From the NCBI GenBank assembly GCA_049969475.1, contig JBMFOU010000010.1, forward strand, positions 30,392 through 94,391: a stretch of DNA of 64,000 nt, read 5' to 3'. The notes under the pieces are model-generated. The model did not search any database. It saw only the letters and a program-made list of their open reading frames with translations, and had not been told where the DNA came from. Every line of letters starts with the position of its first letter. The stretch's first letter is position 1. The position numbers and the translations under genes were made by a program. Positions 7,055 to 15,651 of this stretch are shown in pieces. The DNA is from UBA2030 sp049969475 (GTDB lineage: Bacteria > Bacteroidota > Bacteroidia > Bacteroidales > TTA-H9).

Positions 7055-9418
7055 TCATAAGGTCTCGTGCTCGGTTCGAAGGATAATCTCGTTCTGAAGG
7101 TCTTCACCCAGGTCGTTGAAATAATCGGAATATCCAGCAACGCGAACGATGAGGTCACGATAATTTTCAGGGTGCTTTCGGGCTTCCCGTAAGGTTTGTG
7201 CGTCCACCACATTGAATTGAATATGATGACCATCGAGCCTGAAATAGGTTCTTACCAGGGCGGTCAATTTGAAAATAGCTTCATCGTCTTTAAAAAAAGC
7301 GGGGGTGAATTTCTGATTCAATAAAGTACCTCCGGTACGCAAGTGATCGAGTTTGGCTACCGAACGAATGACGGAGGTAGGTCCCTTATGATCGGCTCCC
7401 TGAACCGGAGAAATACCCTCACTCAGGGGCACACCAGCTTTCCGGCCATCAGGCATAGCTCCTGTAACACTACCAAAATAAACATGAGAAGTAGTGGGTA
7501 ACAGATTAATACGAAAGGTACCACCTCGGGCAGTAGGCCTGCCATCCACAGCATCAAAAAATATCTCGAAAACCCTTTGTGCTTGAGCATCGGCATAGTC
7601 ATCATCATTTCCGTACTTAGGGGTTTCGTAAATCAATTGATGCCTTAATTCAGGGTAATTTTCGAAATTATGGTTCAAGGCGTCGAGCATTCCCTGCATG
7701 GTAATGGTTTTCCGCTCAAAAACATGGTATCGCAAAGCCGTGAGGCTGTCGGTAACCGACCCCATGCCCACTCCCTGAATATAGCTTGTATTGTATCGGG
7801 CTCCGCCAGCGTTATAGTCTTTGGCATTATCAATACAATCATCAATAACGAGGGAAAGGAAAGGTGCGGGCAAATAATGAGCGAAGAGCTTTTCTATGAT
7901 TATATTCCCTTTGATTTTAATATTAATAAAATGACGAATCTGAGTCTCATAAGCTTTCATAAACTCATCGAAAGAAGTAAAAGTGGCCGGGTGGCCGGTA
8001 GAAGGACCTACCTGAACCCTTGTTCGCGGGTCGAAGCCATTATGAAGGGTGATTTCAAGAATCTTGGCCAGATTGAAATAGCCGGTAAGCCAGTACGCTT
8101 CAGTGCCAAAGGCTCCGGCTTCCACACAACCGCTGGCTCCCCCATTGCGGGCATCTGAAATGGATTTACCTTGTCTTACCAACTCGGCAACAATAGCATC
8201 GGTATTAAACAAAGAAGGTTGACCAAAGCCTGTCTTAATGATTTTCAGGGCTCTGTGTAAAAGTATATCAGGGTTCTTTCGACTGATCTGCACCATACTG
8301 CTGGGTTGCAGAATGCGCATTTCTTCCACCACATCCAGAATCAGATAACTTAGCTCGTTCACAGCATCTTCGCCGGTTTCGGTGAGGCCACCTACATTAA
8401 TCAGTGCAAAATCGGTATAGGTATTGCTTTCCAGAGCTGTAACACCTATCTTAGGAGGAGCGGGATGATTGTTGAATTTCACCCAGAAAGCTTGTAATAG
8501 CTCCCTGGCTTTCTCCTTAGTTAACGTTCCTTCAGCCAGTCCCTTTCGGTAAAAGGGAAGCAAGTGCTGGTCGAGCCGGCCAGGATTGAAACTATCCCAG
8601 GGGTTGAGTTCGGTGATGACTCCTAAATGAATATACCAATAATGCTGCAGGGCTTCATGGAAAGTACGGGGCGCGTGTGCTGGAACCCACCGGCTGATGG
8701 CTGCCATTTCCAGCAACTCGGCTTTTCTCTGGCTATCTTTCTCAGCATCAGCCAGTCGCTCCAACTCCAAAGCATAGCGCTGAGCCCAACGGATTAGTGC
8801 CCGGGCAGCTATCTCCATGGCTTTCAGTTCCTCAAGCTTTTCAAACGCCTGATGATCAGTATAAACATCTATCCTTTGGCGCGATGCCTCAATATCGGCG
8901 ATGAGGTCGAGCATGCCTTTCCGAAAAATTTTGACTCCCGCCACCGTATGCCCAGGCGCCCTTTGTTCCTGAAACTCCGTAAAAATACCAGCCTTATAAG
9001 CCTTCAGCCAATCCTCGTCCATCAGGTTCATCAGCTTCTCGCGATTGCTCTTACCTTTCCAAAAAGGAATGATCACATCGCGGTAGGCGTTGAAAGTTTC
9101 TTCGTCAACCTTAAATGAAACCTTAGGTCGCGAATTGAGCACCTCCAGGTCCTCAAGCGAGTGCAGGCTTACCTCGGGATAGGTAGGGACTGACTTAGGT
9201 TCTGGTCCCCTTTCCCCTACAATGAGTTCTCCCTCACTCAACCCAAGTATTTTTCGCTCCAGGATGTAACTAAAAGCCAAAGCCCGCGCCACAGGTACCG
9301 AGACTTCGGCTGGGCGGCCCGATTGATAAAACTCTGTTATTAAAAGTGCTCTTTCAGCCGAGAGCCTATTAACAGCTTTTAGACTCGCTTCTCTCAGTTT
9401 AAGAATTCTTTCTGTCAT
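7055..9418 (-). CDS. hypD: Glycyl radical enzyme, probable trans-4-hydroxy-L-proline dehydratase
   Basis: 787 aa, full length. The thiyl-radical motif GASGCVEAGAFG gives Cys431 with Glu433 (the C-x-E of dehydratase-type enzymes); the C-terminal motif VRVAGYSDYF gives glycyl radical Gly762. Compared with Clostridioides difficile HypD as I recall it, H160, D278, S334, D339, F340, C434, E436, Y450, T645 and G765 all have identical counterparts here at a constant offset of -3 (H157, D275, S331, D336, F337, C431, E433, Y447, T642, G762). The reaction is dehydration of trans-4-hydroxy-L-proline to pyrroline-5-carboxylate, feeding proline fermentation. Oxygen-sensitive cytoplasmic enzyme, co-transcribed after its activase (23-bp gap). 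No proC lies nearby. Confidence 0.88.
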   Translation of the reverse strand: MTERILKLREASLKAVNRLSAERALLITEFYQSGRPAEVSVPVARALAFSYILERKILGLSEGELIVGERGPEPKSVPTYPEVSLHSLEDLEVLNSRPKVSFKVDEETFNAYRDVIIPFWKGKSNREKLMNLMDEDWLKAYKAGIFTEFQEQRAPGHTVAGVKIFRKGMLDLIADIEASRQRIDVYTDHQAFEKLEELKAMEIAARALIRWAQRYALELERLADAEKDSQRKAELLEMAAISRWVPAHAPRTFHEALQHYWYIHLGVITELNPWDSFNPGRLDQHLLPFYRKGLAEGTLTKEKARELLQAFWVKFNNHPAPPKIGVTALESNTYTDFALINVGGLTETGEDAVNELSYLILDVVEEMRILQPSSMVQISRKNPDILLHRALKIIKTGFGQPSLFNTDAIVAELVRQGKSISDARNGGASGCVEAGAFGTEAYWLTGYFNLAKILEITLHNGFDPRTRVQVGPSTGHPATFTSFDEFMKAYETQIRHFINIKIKGNIIIEKLFAHYLPAPFLSLVIDDCIDNAKDYNAGGARYNTSYIQGVGMGSVTDSLTALRYHVFERKTITMQGMLDALNHNFENYPELRHQLIYETPKYGNDDDYADAQAQRVFEIFFDAVDGRPTARGGTFRINLLPTTSHVYFGSVTGAMPDGRKAGVPLSEGISPVQGADHKGPTSVIRSVAKLDHLRTGGTLLNQKFTPAFFKDDEAIFKLTALVRTYFRLDGHHIQFNVVDAQTLREARKHPENYRDLIVRVAGYSDYFNDLGEDLQNEIILRTEHETL

Positions 9419-9441
9419 ATAAAATATTGATTTCTAATTTT

Positions 9442-10239
9442 TTATCCACCTATTTTTACCATAACTCCCGCAGGAATGAGCGCAGTCAACACCCGATGGG
9501 CAGCCTCCGCACTATCTCCCATTACCTTTTGTGTAGGCCCAGGTACATGCAAACGCCGGCGTTTATCGCGACCCAACTGGTGATGCGGGAGCAGATGCAC
9601 TTCACGGATTCCACCTTTATATTTCAGCAAAAGATGAAAAAGGCCGGAAATATCCTGTTCTGTATCATTAAAACCTGGAACCAACGGATACCTGAGAACA
9701 AGAGGAGCTTGCTGACGGATCAGATAATCCAGGTTTTCAAGTATAATCGTATTATCAACTCCAGTATTTTCGTAATGTCGCTGAGGATTAAAACCTTTGA
9801 AATCGTAAAGCCAGAGTCGGACATAAGGAAACAAAGTAGACAGCAATGAGCGTGGGGCATATCCCGAAGTATCCAGTGCGACATGGATGCCCAGTCGAGA
9901 AATCTCTCGGGCCAGGGCCAGGCTGAATTCAGGCTGCATAAGGGGTTCGCCCCCGCTTAAGGTAACCCCTCCCCCGCTTTCACTCATAAAAGCCAGGTCG
10001 CGCATGCTGATCTCTACCACCTCTGCCACGCTCATCCATCGACCTACAGTTTCTATTTTTTTAAATGATATTCCCTCGAGAGGTTGGGAAACCTCCATAT
10101 ATTCAGGTTCACAACTCCAGCTCTCCGGATTATGACACCACCAACAACGGAGGGGGCAACCCTTCAAAAATACAGTTGTGCGAATACCAGGACCATCATT
10201 CACCGAAAAACGCCTGATATCGAATACCAGCCCTTTCAT
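9442..10239 (-). CDS. Glycyl radical enzyme activating protein (radical SAM), short form
   Basis: 265 aa. The N-terminus FDIRRFSVNDGPGIRTT is typical of these activases; the radical SAM cluster motif is C28-x3-C32-x2-C35 (CPLRCWWC) and SAM binding is marked by SGGEP at 95-99. It would cleave S-adenosylmethionine to install the glycyl radical on the adjacent HypD-type enzyme. Only about 28 residues with a single Cys separate the radical SAM motif from the next conserved segment, so the ferredoxin-like insert with two extra [4Fe-4S] clusters found in most activases of dehydratase-type enzymes is absent, as in pyruvate formate-lyase activase. First gene of the operon. Confidence 0.9.
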   Translation of the reverse strand: MKGLVFDIRRFSVNDGPGIRTTVFLKGCPLRCWWCHNPESWSCEPEYMEVSQPLEGISFKKIETVGRWMSVAEVVEISMRDLAFMSESGGGVTLSGGEPLMQPEFSLALAREISRLGIHVALDTSGYAPRSLLSTLFPYVRLWLYDFKGFNPQRHYENTGVDNTIILENLDYLIRQQAPLVLRYPLVPGFNDTEQDISGLFHLLLKYKGGIREVHLLPHHQLGRDKRRRLHVPGPTQKVMGDSAEAAHRVLTALIPAGVMVKIGG

Positions 10240-10888
10240 TCAGATAAAATTATGTTTTTGAGGGAAAATTATTGCCTGATGGTGAATAAAACCATCGGGC
10301 TAACGACGTTGATCGGTAAAAATATCAGAGCATCCAGCAAGCGTAAAGACCTTTGCCGTTGTTGTGGTATAATGTTCGAAAAACTTTAAAAGGATGCTTC
10401 TTCATTGCGTTACAAAATTAACAATAATCCCTGTTTTTGAAGTATTAAAGGTTCAAAAAATAGCTTTCCTATTGTTAATTTCTTTCTATCTTATGATTCA
10501 GAGTACCATGCAACCTGATTAAACCCGCCCAAATTTTCCGTTTTTCTCCAAATACTTAACCTTGCCCCCCAATATTTTTAGGAGATAATAAAATTCTTCT
10601 TTAGGAAAGCATTGTGATAAAACATCTTTAATTGCCCCTGTTCAGCACAGCCAAGCAAAGGGTATTCGAAACGAAAAGCGTTTCTGCCAACGAGAATACT
10701 GCTAACTCGGGAAGGTACTTCGCAATCTATTATAAAAGCAAAGGGAACCTGAAATATAAAGTGCAGATAAAGTGAACCACTGGTTGCAAATACCTCTATT
10801 TCATGCTTACCTACCCTTGAGGACTTTCAGCCGAAAATTCATTGAATGAATAAGGATTTGCCCGAAATCTAAACTCTACCTCACTTAA
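10240..10888. other. 649-bp non-coding region: candidate structured leader and a possible gene remnant
   Basis: Nearest the activase gene is a 10-bp inverted repeat GCCTGATGGT (10274-10283) / ACCATCGGGC (10291-10300) with one G-T pair, and a wider complementary pair AGCATCC (10329-10335) / GGATGCT (10392-10398). A minus-strand TAATTTTG at 10413-10420 would put both inside a leader of about 170 nt. In the right half an open plus-strand frame without ATG (10632-10775) ends in YFAIYYKSKGNLKYKVQIK; it may be the tail of a lost gene, but I do not recognise it. Confidence 0.4.
10413..10420 (-). promoter_or_regulatory. Candidate -7 box for the activase/dehydratase operon
   Basis: Minus-strand TAATTTTG fits TAnnTTTG. 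The implied 5' leader is long and contains the hairpins noted for 10274-10398. No good -33 element. Confidence 0.3.
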
Positions 10889-11788
10889 CTATTCTGGCTT
10901 GAAAATTTTACTTTGGGTCATACTTGCATAAATGTCAGGCAATTGGGCCACAAAGATACCTCCCAGAATCAGGAGGCTACCGGCCAATTCACGCAGGGTA
11001 AATGTTTCGTGAAGCACCAGCCAGCCTCCTAAGGCAGCGAACACGGTTTCGAGACTTAGCACGATGGAGGCGTAGGCAGGGTGAGCATATTTCTGCGCTA
11101 CCACCTGCAAGGTATAGGCAATACCCACCGACATCAGCCCCCCATACAGAATGGGCCAAAGGGCTCCGCGGACATTGCTCCAGGTAGTGGACTCAAATCC
11201 AAAGGCAAAAATTGCACTTAGCAAGGAGACAGTAAAAAATTGAACCACAGCAAGCTGCACAGAATTAAATTTGGGGGATAACCAGGCAATGACCAGCACG
11301 TGGTTGGCCCAGAAAAAAGCGCCGGCCAGAACCCATAAATCGCCCGTGAGCATACTGAAGCCCTCTCGAATACTTAACAGATACATTCCAACTACCGCAA
11401 GAGCTACCCCAGCCCAGATGGCAATACCCGTCTTCCGTTTCCAAAGCAATCCCAAAATGGGCACCATTACAACGTACAGACCGGTAATAAAACCAGCTTT
11501 TCCTGCAGGTGTATAGACCATGCCAATTTGCTGAGCTGAGGCTCCACAAAACAACACCAAACCGGCTAATATTCCCGATAGCCAAAGATTTTTACTAAAA
11601 AAATGTTCCCCTCTTTTACGATAAATGACCACCAAAGGCAGCAAAGAAATTCCTCCCAGAGCAAAGCGTATGGAGCTAAAGGCAAAAGGGCCAATATCCT
11701 CCATACCAGCTCGCTGGGCCACAAAGGCAAAACCCCAGATAATCGCTGTAATCCACATAAAAATATTTGCCTGTGTTGAATGCTTCAT
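10889..11788 (-). CDS. DMT superfamily transporter with two EamA domains
   Basis: 299 aa with about ten transmembrane helices in two similar halves, the EamA/RhaT layout. The first half has WGFAFVAQRAG and a later SSIRFALGG; the second has ALGGWLVLHETFTLRELAGSLLILGG, a typical second-repeat ending. Such proteins usually export amino acids, metabolites or drugs across the inner membrane; substrate unknown. It lies 119 bp downstream of pta on the same strand with a weak hairpin in between, so read-through is possible. Confidence 0.88.
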   Translation of the reverse strand: MKHSTQANIFMWITAIIWGFAFVAQRAGMEDIGPFAFSSIRFALGGISLLPLVVIYRKRGEHFFSKNLWLSGILAGLVLFCGASAQQIGMVYTPAGKAGFITGLYVVMVPILGLLWKRKTGIAIWAGVALAVVGMYLLSIREGFSMLTGDLWVLAGAFFWANHVLVIAWLSPKFNSVQLAVVQFFTVSLLSAIFAFGFESTTWSNVRGALWPILYGGLMSVGIAYTLQVVAQKYAHPAYASIVLSLETVFAALGGWLVLHETFTLRELAGSLLILGGIFVAQLPDIYASMTQSKIFKPE

Positions 11789-11820
11789 ACATAATTAATT
11801 AGGGCTGTAAAAATATAAAG

Positions 11821-11850
11821 TCTCCCTTGTGTTTGTATGAACATGGGAGA
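11821..11850 (-). terminator. Weak hairpin after pta
   Basis: Inverted repeat TCTCCC / GGGAGA (11821-11826 and 11845-11850) with a partly paired interior; on the minus strand it is followed by an AT-rich but not T-only stretch, so termination may be partial. Confidence 0.4.
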
Positions 11851-11907
11851 AAAGTAATTATTGTAATATACAATTTAAATACTATAGCCTCTGAGCCGGT
11901 TAATTTC

Positions 11908-12912
11908 TTATTTTGAAGCAGCTTGATTAGCAGTGATAGCAACCAGGTTAACGATGTCCGCACTTGAGCAACCTCTGGAGAGGTCGTTGATGGGGGCCGC
12001 CATACCTTGCAATACAGGCCCAACAGCCTCTGCCCCAGCCAGACGCTGAACGAGTTTGTAGGCAATATTTCCTGACTGCAAATCGGGAAATACAAGCACG
12101 TTGGCTTTGCCTGCTACCGGGCTACCCGGACATTTGAGTGCTCCCACTTTTTCGATAATGGCAGCGTCGGCCTGCAATTCCCCGTCAATGACCAGTTCCG
12201 GATCCATTTCACGAGCCATGCGGGTAGCATTTACCACCTTGTCGACCAACACATGAGCTGCACTTCCCTTCGTGCTGAAACTTAATAGAGCAACACGCGG
12301 ATTTATACCCGCGATGCTGCGTGCTGTGCGGGCACTCATGACGGCGATTTCAGCCAACTGTTTGTCGGTAGGGTCTGGATTTACTGCACAATCAGCAAAA
12401 ACCATTACGCCATTTTCGCCCCAATGCGGTTCTTTCATAATCATGAAAAATGCCCCCGACACCACGCTGACTCCGGGTAAGGTTTTTACAATTTGAAAGG
12501 CGGGTCGCAACACATCACCTGTGGCATTAATAGCTCCGGCTACCTCTCCGTCGGCCAGACCCATTTTTATCATCATTACACCCAGATACAAGGGATCGGC
12601 TACCAACCGATAGGCCTGCTCAGGAGTCATCCCCTTGCTTTTGCGAATTTCGTACAAAACATCTGCAAACTCCTGCCGGCGTTCGAAATTTTCAGGATCC
12701 ACAATTTGAGCTTCACTCAGGTGTTTCAGCCCCTTTTGCTCTGCCTGGGCCCTAATCGTTTTTGGATTACCAATTAAAATCAACCGGGCAATCTTTTCTT
12801 TCAGGATTTCTTCTGCTGCTTGTAAAGTCCTCTCCTCAGTTCCTTCAGGCAATACTATGCATTTATTAAGGCTCTTGGCCCTTTGCCTAACCTCGGCAAG
12901 AAATGTACTCAT
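11908..12912 (-). CDS. pta: Phosphate acetyltransferase
   Basis: 334 aa, the length of the single-domain Pta form. Family landmarks are IVLPEGTEERTLQAA at the N-terminus, GLADGEVAGAINATGDVLRP in the middle, then FSTKGSA and VFPDLQSGNIAYK. It interconverts acetyl-CoA and acetyl phosphate, the first half of ATP-yielding acetate formation, which fits the fermentative genes around it. The usual partner ackA is not adjacent. A TACTTTTG box lies about 50 bp upstream, with a perfect palindrome beyond it. Confidence 0.95.
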   Translation of the reverse strand: MSTFLAEVRQRAKSLNKCIVLPEGTEERTLQAAEEILKEKIARLILIGNPKTIRAQAEQKGLKHLSEAQIVDPENFERRQEFADVLYEIRKSKGMTPEQAYRLVADPLYLGVMMIKMGLADGEVAGAINATGDVLRPAFQIVKTLPGVSVVSGAFFMIMKEPHWGENGVMVFADCAVNPDPTDKQLAEIAVMSARTARSIAGINPRVALLSFSTKGSAAHVLVDKVVNATRMAREMDPELVIDGELQADAAIIEKVGALKCPGSPVAGKANVLVFPDLQSGNIAYKLVQRLAGAEAVGPVLQGMAAPINDLSRGCSSADIVNLVAITANQAASK

Positions 12913-12961
12913 GATTTATTTGTTTGATATTTAATGATTTATTAATTAAAATTTTTTTTTG

Positions 12962-12969
12962 CAAAAGTA
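12962..12969 (-). promoter_or_regulatory. -7 box of pta
   Basis: Minus-strand TACTTTTG, matching TAnnTTTG, 50 bp before the pta ATG. Confidence 0.5.
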
Positions 12970-12994
12970 CAATGCTTGAACATTCGAAAAAAAT

Positions 12995-13009
12995 ATTCAA
13001 TTATTGAAT
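12995..13009. promoter_or_regulatory. Palindrome ATTCAAT-T-ATTGAAT upstream of pta
   Basis: Perfect 7+1+7 palindrome about 25 bp upstream of the pta -7 box, overlapping or flanking the -33 region. Possible regulator site in the divergent pta / 13173 region. Confidence 0.35.
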
Positions 13010-13134
13010 TGTAACAAAAGACGAATGCTATTAACAATCTATCAGACACATATACCAATGTTAAACAATTATTTAGAATGAATAAAAATTTGTAATATAA
13101 TCCAATCATTCATGTTTTTTATAAATTCTTTACC

Positions 13135-13142
13135 TACCTTTG
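13135..13142 (+). promoter_or_regulatory. -7 box of the small barrel gene
   Basis: TACCTTTG, a full match to TAnnTTTG, 30 bp before the ATG at 13173. The GTG at 13140 lies within this box and so cannot be the start codon. Confidence 0.6.
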
Positions 13143-13172
13143 TGTATATCAATAACCCCAAAAATCAAAACC

Positions 13173-13646
13173 ATGAGAAGACTTCTAACCATCGCCGTGT
13201 TGTTTGTTATGATTGCATCTGCCTCTGCTCAGAAAGGAGAGATGAAACTAGGCCCCCTGGTAGCCTACGGCAGCGAAATCAAAAGTCCCGGCTTCGGAGT
13301 AAAATTCCACTACGGGATTAATGATCAAATCCGGATTGCTCCCGATTTCATATACTATCTAAAAAAGAATGATGTAACCTGGTGGGAATTAAACGTCAAC
13401 GGACATTACTCGTTTAGTGAAAGTGGCAATCTTGGCTTTTATGCTCTGGGTGGTCTTAATTTGCTAGGCTGGTCGATGGATCTCGGGGGAGTCAGTACAA
13501 GCGATTCCGAAATGGGTATTAATCTAGGAGCCGGACTCCAGACAGCCCTATCCTCAAAAATACTGGGTGTGGCCGAAGCCAAGTACACGCTCAGCAGTGC
13601 TGATCAGCTTGTAATCTCGGTGGGGCTGTTGTTCAACCTTAACTGA
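13173..13646 (+). CDS. Small outer-membrane beta-barrel protein
   Basis: 157 aa from ATG 13173, chosen because it opens a clean signal peptide (MRRLLTIAVLFVMIASASAQ) and lies downstream of the TACCTTTG box. The mature part is about eight predicted beta strands with aromatic girdles (FHYGIND, FIYYLKK, GFYALGGLNLLGW) and a terminal strand LVISVGLLFNLN. It resembles OmpW/PorT-like small barrels of Bacteroidota. No transport function can be assigned. Monocistronic between its own promoter and a strong terminator. Confidence 0.8.
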   Translation: MRRLLTIAVLFVMIASASAQKGEMKLGPLVAYGSEIKSPGFGVKFHYGINDQIRIAPDFIYYLKKNDVTWWELNVNGHYSFSESGNLGFYALGGLNLLGWSMDLGGVSTSDSEMGINLGAGLQTALSSKILGVAEAKYTLSSADQLVISVGLLFNLN

Positions 13647-13666
13647 TCTATTCTGAATTACGCTAC

Positions 13667-13703
13667 AAAAGGCTGCCGCCATCCCCAGCGGTAGCCTTTT
13701 TTA
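13667..13703 (+). terminator. Strong intrinsic terminator after the small barrel gene
   Basis: 13-bp stem AAAAGGCTGCCGC (13667-13679) / GCGGTAGCCTTTT (13688-13700) with one G-U pair and an 8-nt loop, then a T tract. Confidence 0.9.
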
Positions 13704-13762
13704 TTGTTGTTTCAAGCCAGCGATACTGCATTAGATGAGTTTAAGGGTAGCTCAAAGATTCA

Positions 13763-13770
13763 TAAATTTG
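13763..13770 (+). promoter_or_regulatory. -7 box of the DUF4271-hemD-rnpA operon
   Basis: TAAATTTG, matching TAnnTTTG, ending 8 bp before the ATG at 13779; implies an almost leaderless transcript. Confidence 0.5.
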
Positions 13771-13778
13771 CCAGCCGA

Positions 13779-14636
13779 ATGATCCCCATGCCTAAATCGC
13801 ATATTCAATTTCCTTACAACGACACAACGCCGGCATACAGGCCCGCTGATACCCTGAAAAGTTTGGCTGAGACTCTGGGTTACCGACCCATAGTTGATAC
13901 CCCCCACAAAGACAGCAACAGCATCACTTATCAGGGTTCTTTTTTCAAAGCCCACCATTTAAAAGTTACTCATGGCATGGATGCCATACCCAGGGATTCG
14001 ACGACCAATCCTGCTTACCTGCTTGTGCTGGCCAGTCTGATCATCCTAGTTTTACTAAAAGTTCAAAAGGGGCCCGCATTTTTTAATTATTTCAAAAGTT
14101 CCTCCCCCGCCGATCGGCGCGATAAATACATCTTCAACAATCCCACAGATTGGTTATTAAGCCTGAATGCACTCATTGTTTATTCAGGCATTATTTTCTT
14201 ATGGGTGGGTAAAAACCTGATTGCCAATTATCCAAATATGACTGCTATTCGGCTCATATTTCTACTTCTGATGCCCGGTCTATTAGCCTATCTTCAGGTA
14301 AAGAAAAATCTTATGTCTTTCTTGGGCCGGGTCTTTAAACATGTACCTTTTACTCAATTTCTCATATCAGAAGAAAACAAAAATCTTCGAATATCCGGCT
14401 TACTACTGATTCCGTTATTGGTTGTGGCAGGTATAAGCCGGGGAGATATCGCAGAAATAGCTCTTTTAATAAGTATGATACTTATACTGGCCTTCTACTT
14501 GCGAAAGGTCTTTACATGGACCTTATTTGCCTTAAAAAACATAAACCTATTGGGAATTTACTTTTTTTTGTACCTTTGCACCGTCGAATTTTTACCCTTG
14601 GCGGCAACAGCCAAGTTACTGATAAGTAATTGGTAA
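13779..14636 (+). CDS. DUF4271 domain membrane protein
   Basis: 285 aa. A soluble N-terminal stretch of about 75 residues is followed by a first helix (AYLLVLASLIILVLLKV) and six or more further membrane helices, ending GIYFFLYLCTVEFLPLAATAKLL. This matches the DUF4271 family, regularly found just upstream of hemD in Bacteroidota; its function is unknown. Upstream in-frame sequence back to 13704 would place the start before the -7 box, so ATG 13779 (or 13788) is preferred. First gene of a six-gene co-directional run. Confidence 0.8.
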   Translation: MIPMPKSHIQFPYNDTTPAYRPADTLKSLAETLGYRPIVDTPHKDSNSITYQGSFFKAHHLKVTHGMDAIPRDSTTNPAYLLVLASLIILVLLKVQKGPAFFNYFKSSSPADRRDKYIFNNPTDWLLSLNALIVYSGIIFLWVGKNLIANYPNMTAIRLIFLLLMPGLLAYLQVKKNLMSFLGRVFKHVPFTQFLISEENKNLRISGLLLIPLLVVAGISRGDIAEIALLISMILILAFYLRKVFTWTLFALKNINLLGIYFFLYLCTVEFLPLAATAKLLISNW

Positions 14637-14689
14637 CTAGGCATCCTAAGGAAACCGCGAGTTGATAACCACACAAATAAAAGGAAGAT

Positions 14690-15622
14690 TTGAAAATCAG
14701 GAAAGTTCTTATCTCGCAGCCCAGGCCAGAAGATCCCAAAAGTTCACCCTACACGCCTATTGCCGAAACCTTTGGTCTGGAAATTGACTACGAAAAGCTT
14801 TTTAAAATTGAAGCCCTTGACGGTAAAGAGTTTCGCAGGCAGAAGATTAGAATGGAAGAATATACTGCCATCATTTTCACCAGTAAAAATGCAGTAGATT
14901 ATCTCTTCCAGCAGGCCAAGGAAGCTCGCTACCAAATACCTGATTCCATGAAATATTTCTGCACATCCGAATCTATAGCCCTTTACTTGCAGAAATACAT
15001 TCCTTATCGTAAACGGAAAATATTTTTCGGAAAGGCTACTTTTAATGACCTGGAAGACCTCATAAAAAAGAACAAATCCGAAAAATTCCTGATCCCCTGT
15101 AGTGACAATTCCAAAAACGATGTTCCCCCATTTATGGAAAGACTCGGGGTAGAACATCGTAAAGTAGTGGTTTACAAAACCGTACCACGAGATTTAAAAA
15201 ACAAAATAGATATAAAAAAATACGACCTGCTCGTGTTTTTTAGTCCCATGGGGATAAAATCTCTTTTCAAAAACTGGCCCGATTATACTCAGAAAAACCA
15301 GGTAATAGCTGCCTTTGGAGAAAATACGGCCCGGGAAGCTCAGGAACACGGGCTTACTGTGGATATTTTGGCTCCCACCCACACAGCCCCTTCCATGGCA
15401 GCCGCTATCGAACAATATCTTACCCAACATAAAAAACGGAAAAAAAGCTCTACCAAAGAAGATAAAAACGGAAAACAAGAAACAGAAGGCGTTGCCGCGG
15501 ATGAGCAAGTATCGCTGCCAAGCCAAGGTTTGAGAGATCTTACGTCTACCTCCGGCCTTATCGAGGGCAACCCTACCGATAGTCATCAACCTCCCCAGGG
15601 TGAGACGCAAATAGCCTCATAA
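14690..15622 (+). CDS. hemD: Uroporphyrinogen-III synthase with C-terminal extension
   Basis: 310 aa from a TTG at 14690. The core (about 1-245) is the bilobal HemD fold: KVLISQPRPE at the start, IIFTSKNAV, YFCTSES, LVFFSPMGIKSL and VIAAFGENTAREAQEHG. It cyclises hydroxymethylbilane to uroporphyrinogen III for haem/sirohaem synthesis. The last 60 or so residues are charged low-complexity sequence (KKRKKSSTKED...) beyond the usual family end. HemD is divergent in Bacteroidota, but the DUF4271-hemD-rnpA order supports the call. Confidence 0.87.
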   Translation: MKIRKVLISQPRPEDPKSSPYTPIAETFGLEIDYEKLFKIEALDGKEFRRQKIRMEEYTAIIFTSKNAVDYLFQQAKEARYQIPDSMKYFCTSESIALYLQKYIPYRKRKIFFGKATFNDLEDLIKKNKSEKFLIPCSDNSKNDVPPFMERLGVEHRKVVVYKTVPRDLKNKIDIKKYDLLVFFSPMGIKSLFKNWPDYTQKNQVIAAFGENTAREAQEHGLTVDILAPTHTAPSMAAAIEQYLTQHKKRKKSSTKEDKNGKQETEGVAADEQVSLPSQGLRDLTSTSGLIEGNPTDSHQPPQGETQIAS

Positions 15623-15651
15623 CCCATAATCAAATACTTAATGTATGGATT

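Noticed and set aside
7670..8158. 162-codon plus-strand open frame inside the glycyl radical enzyme gene
   Set aside because: Opposite the most conserved part of the enzyme, with no promoter or family features; shadow.
9427..9849. 140-codon plus-strand frame opposite the activase
   Set aside because: Overlaps a gene with a complete radical SAM motif; sequence is not protein-like.
10084..10389. 101-codon plus-strand frame overlapping the activase 5' end and its leader
   Set aside because: Half lies antisense to the activase, no recognisable domain; not called as a gene.
13140..13172. GTG start upstream of the small barrel gene
   Set aside because: The codon lies inside the TACCTTTG box and the signal peptide begins at ATG 13173.
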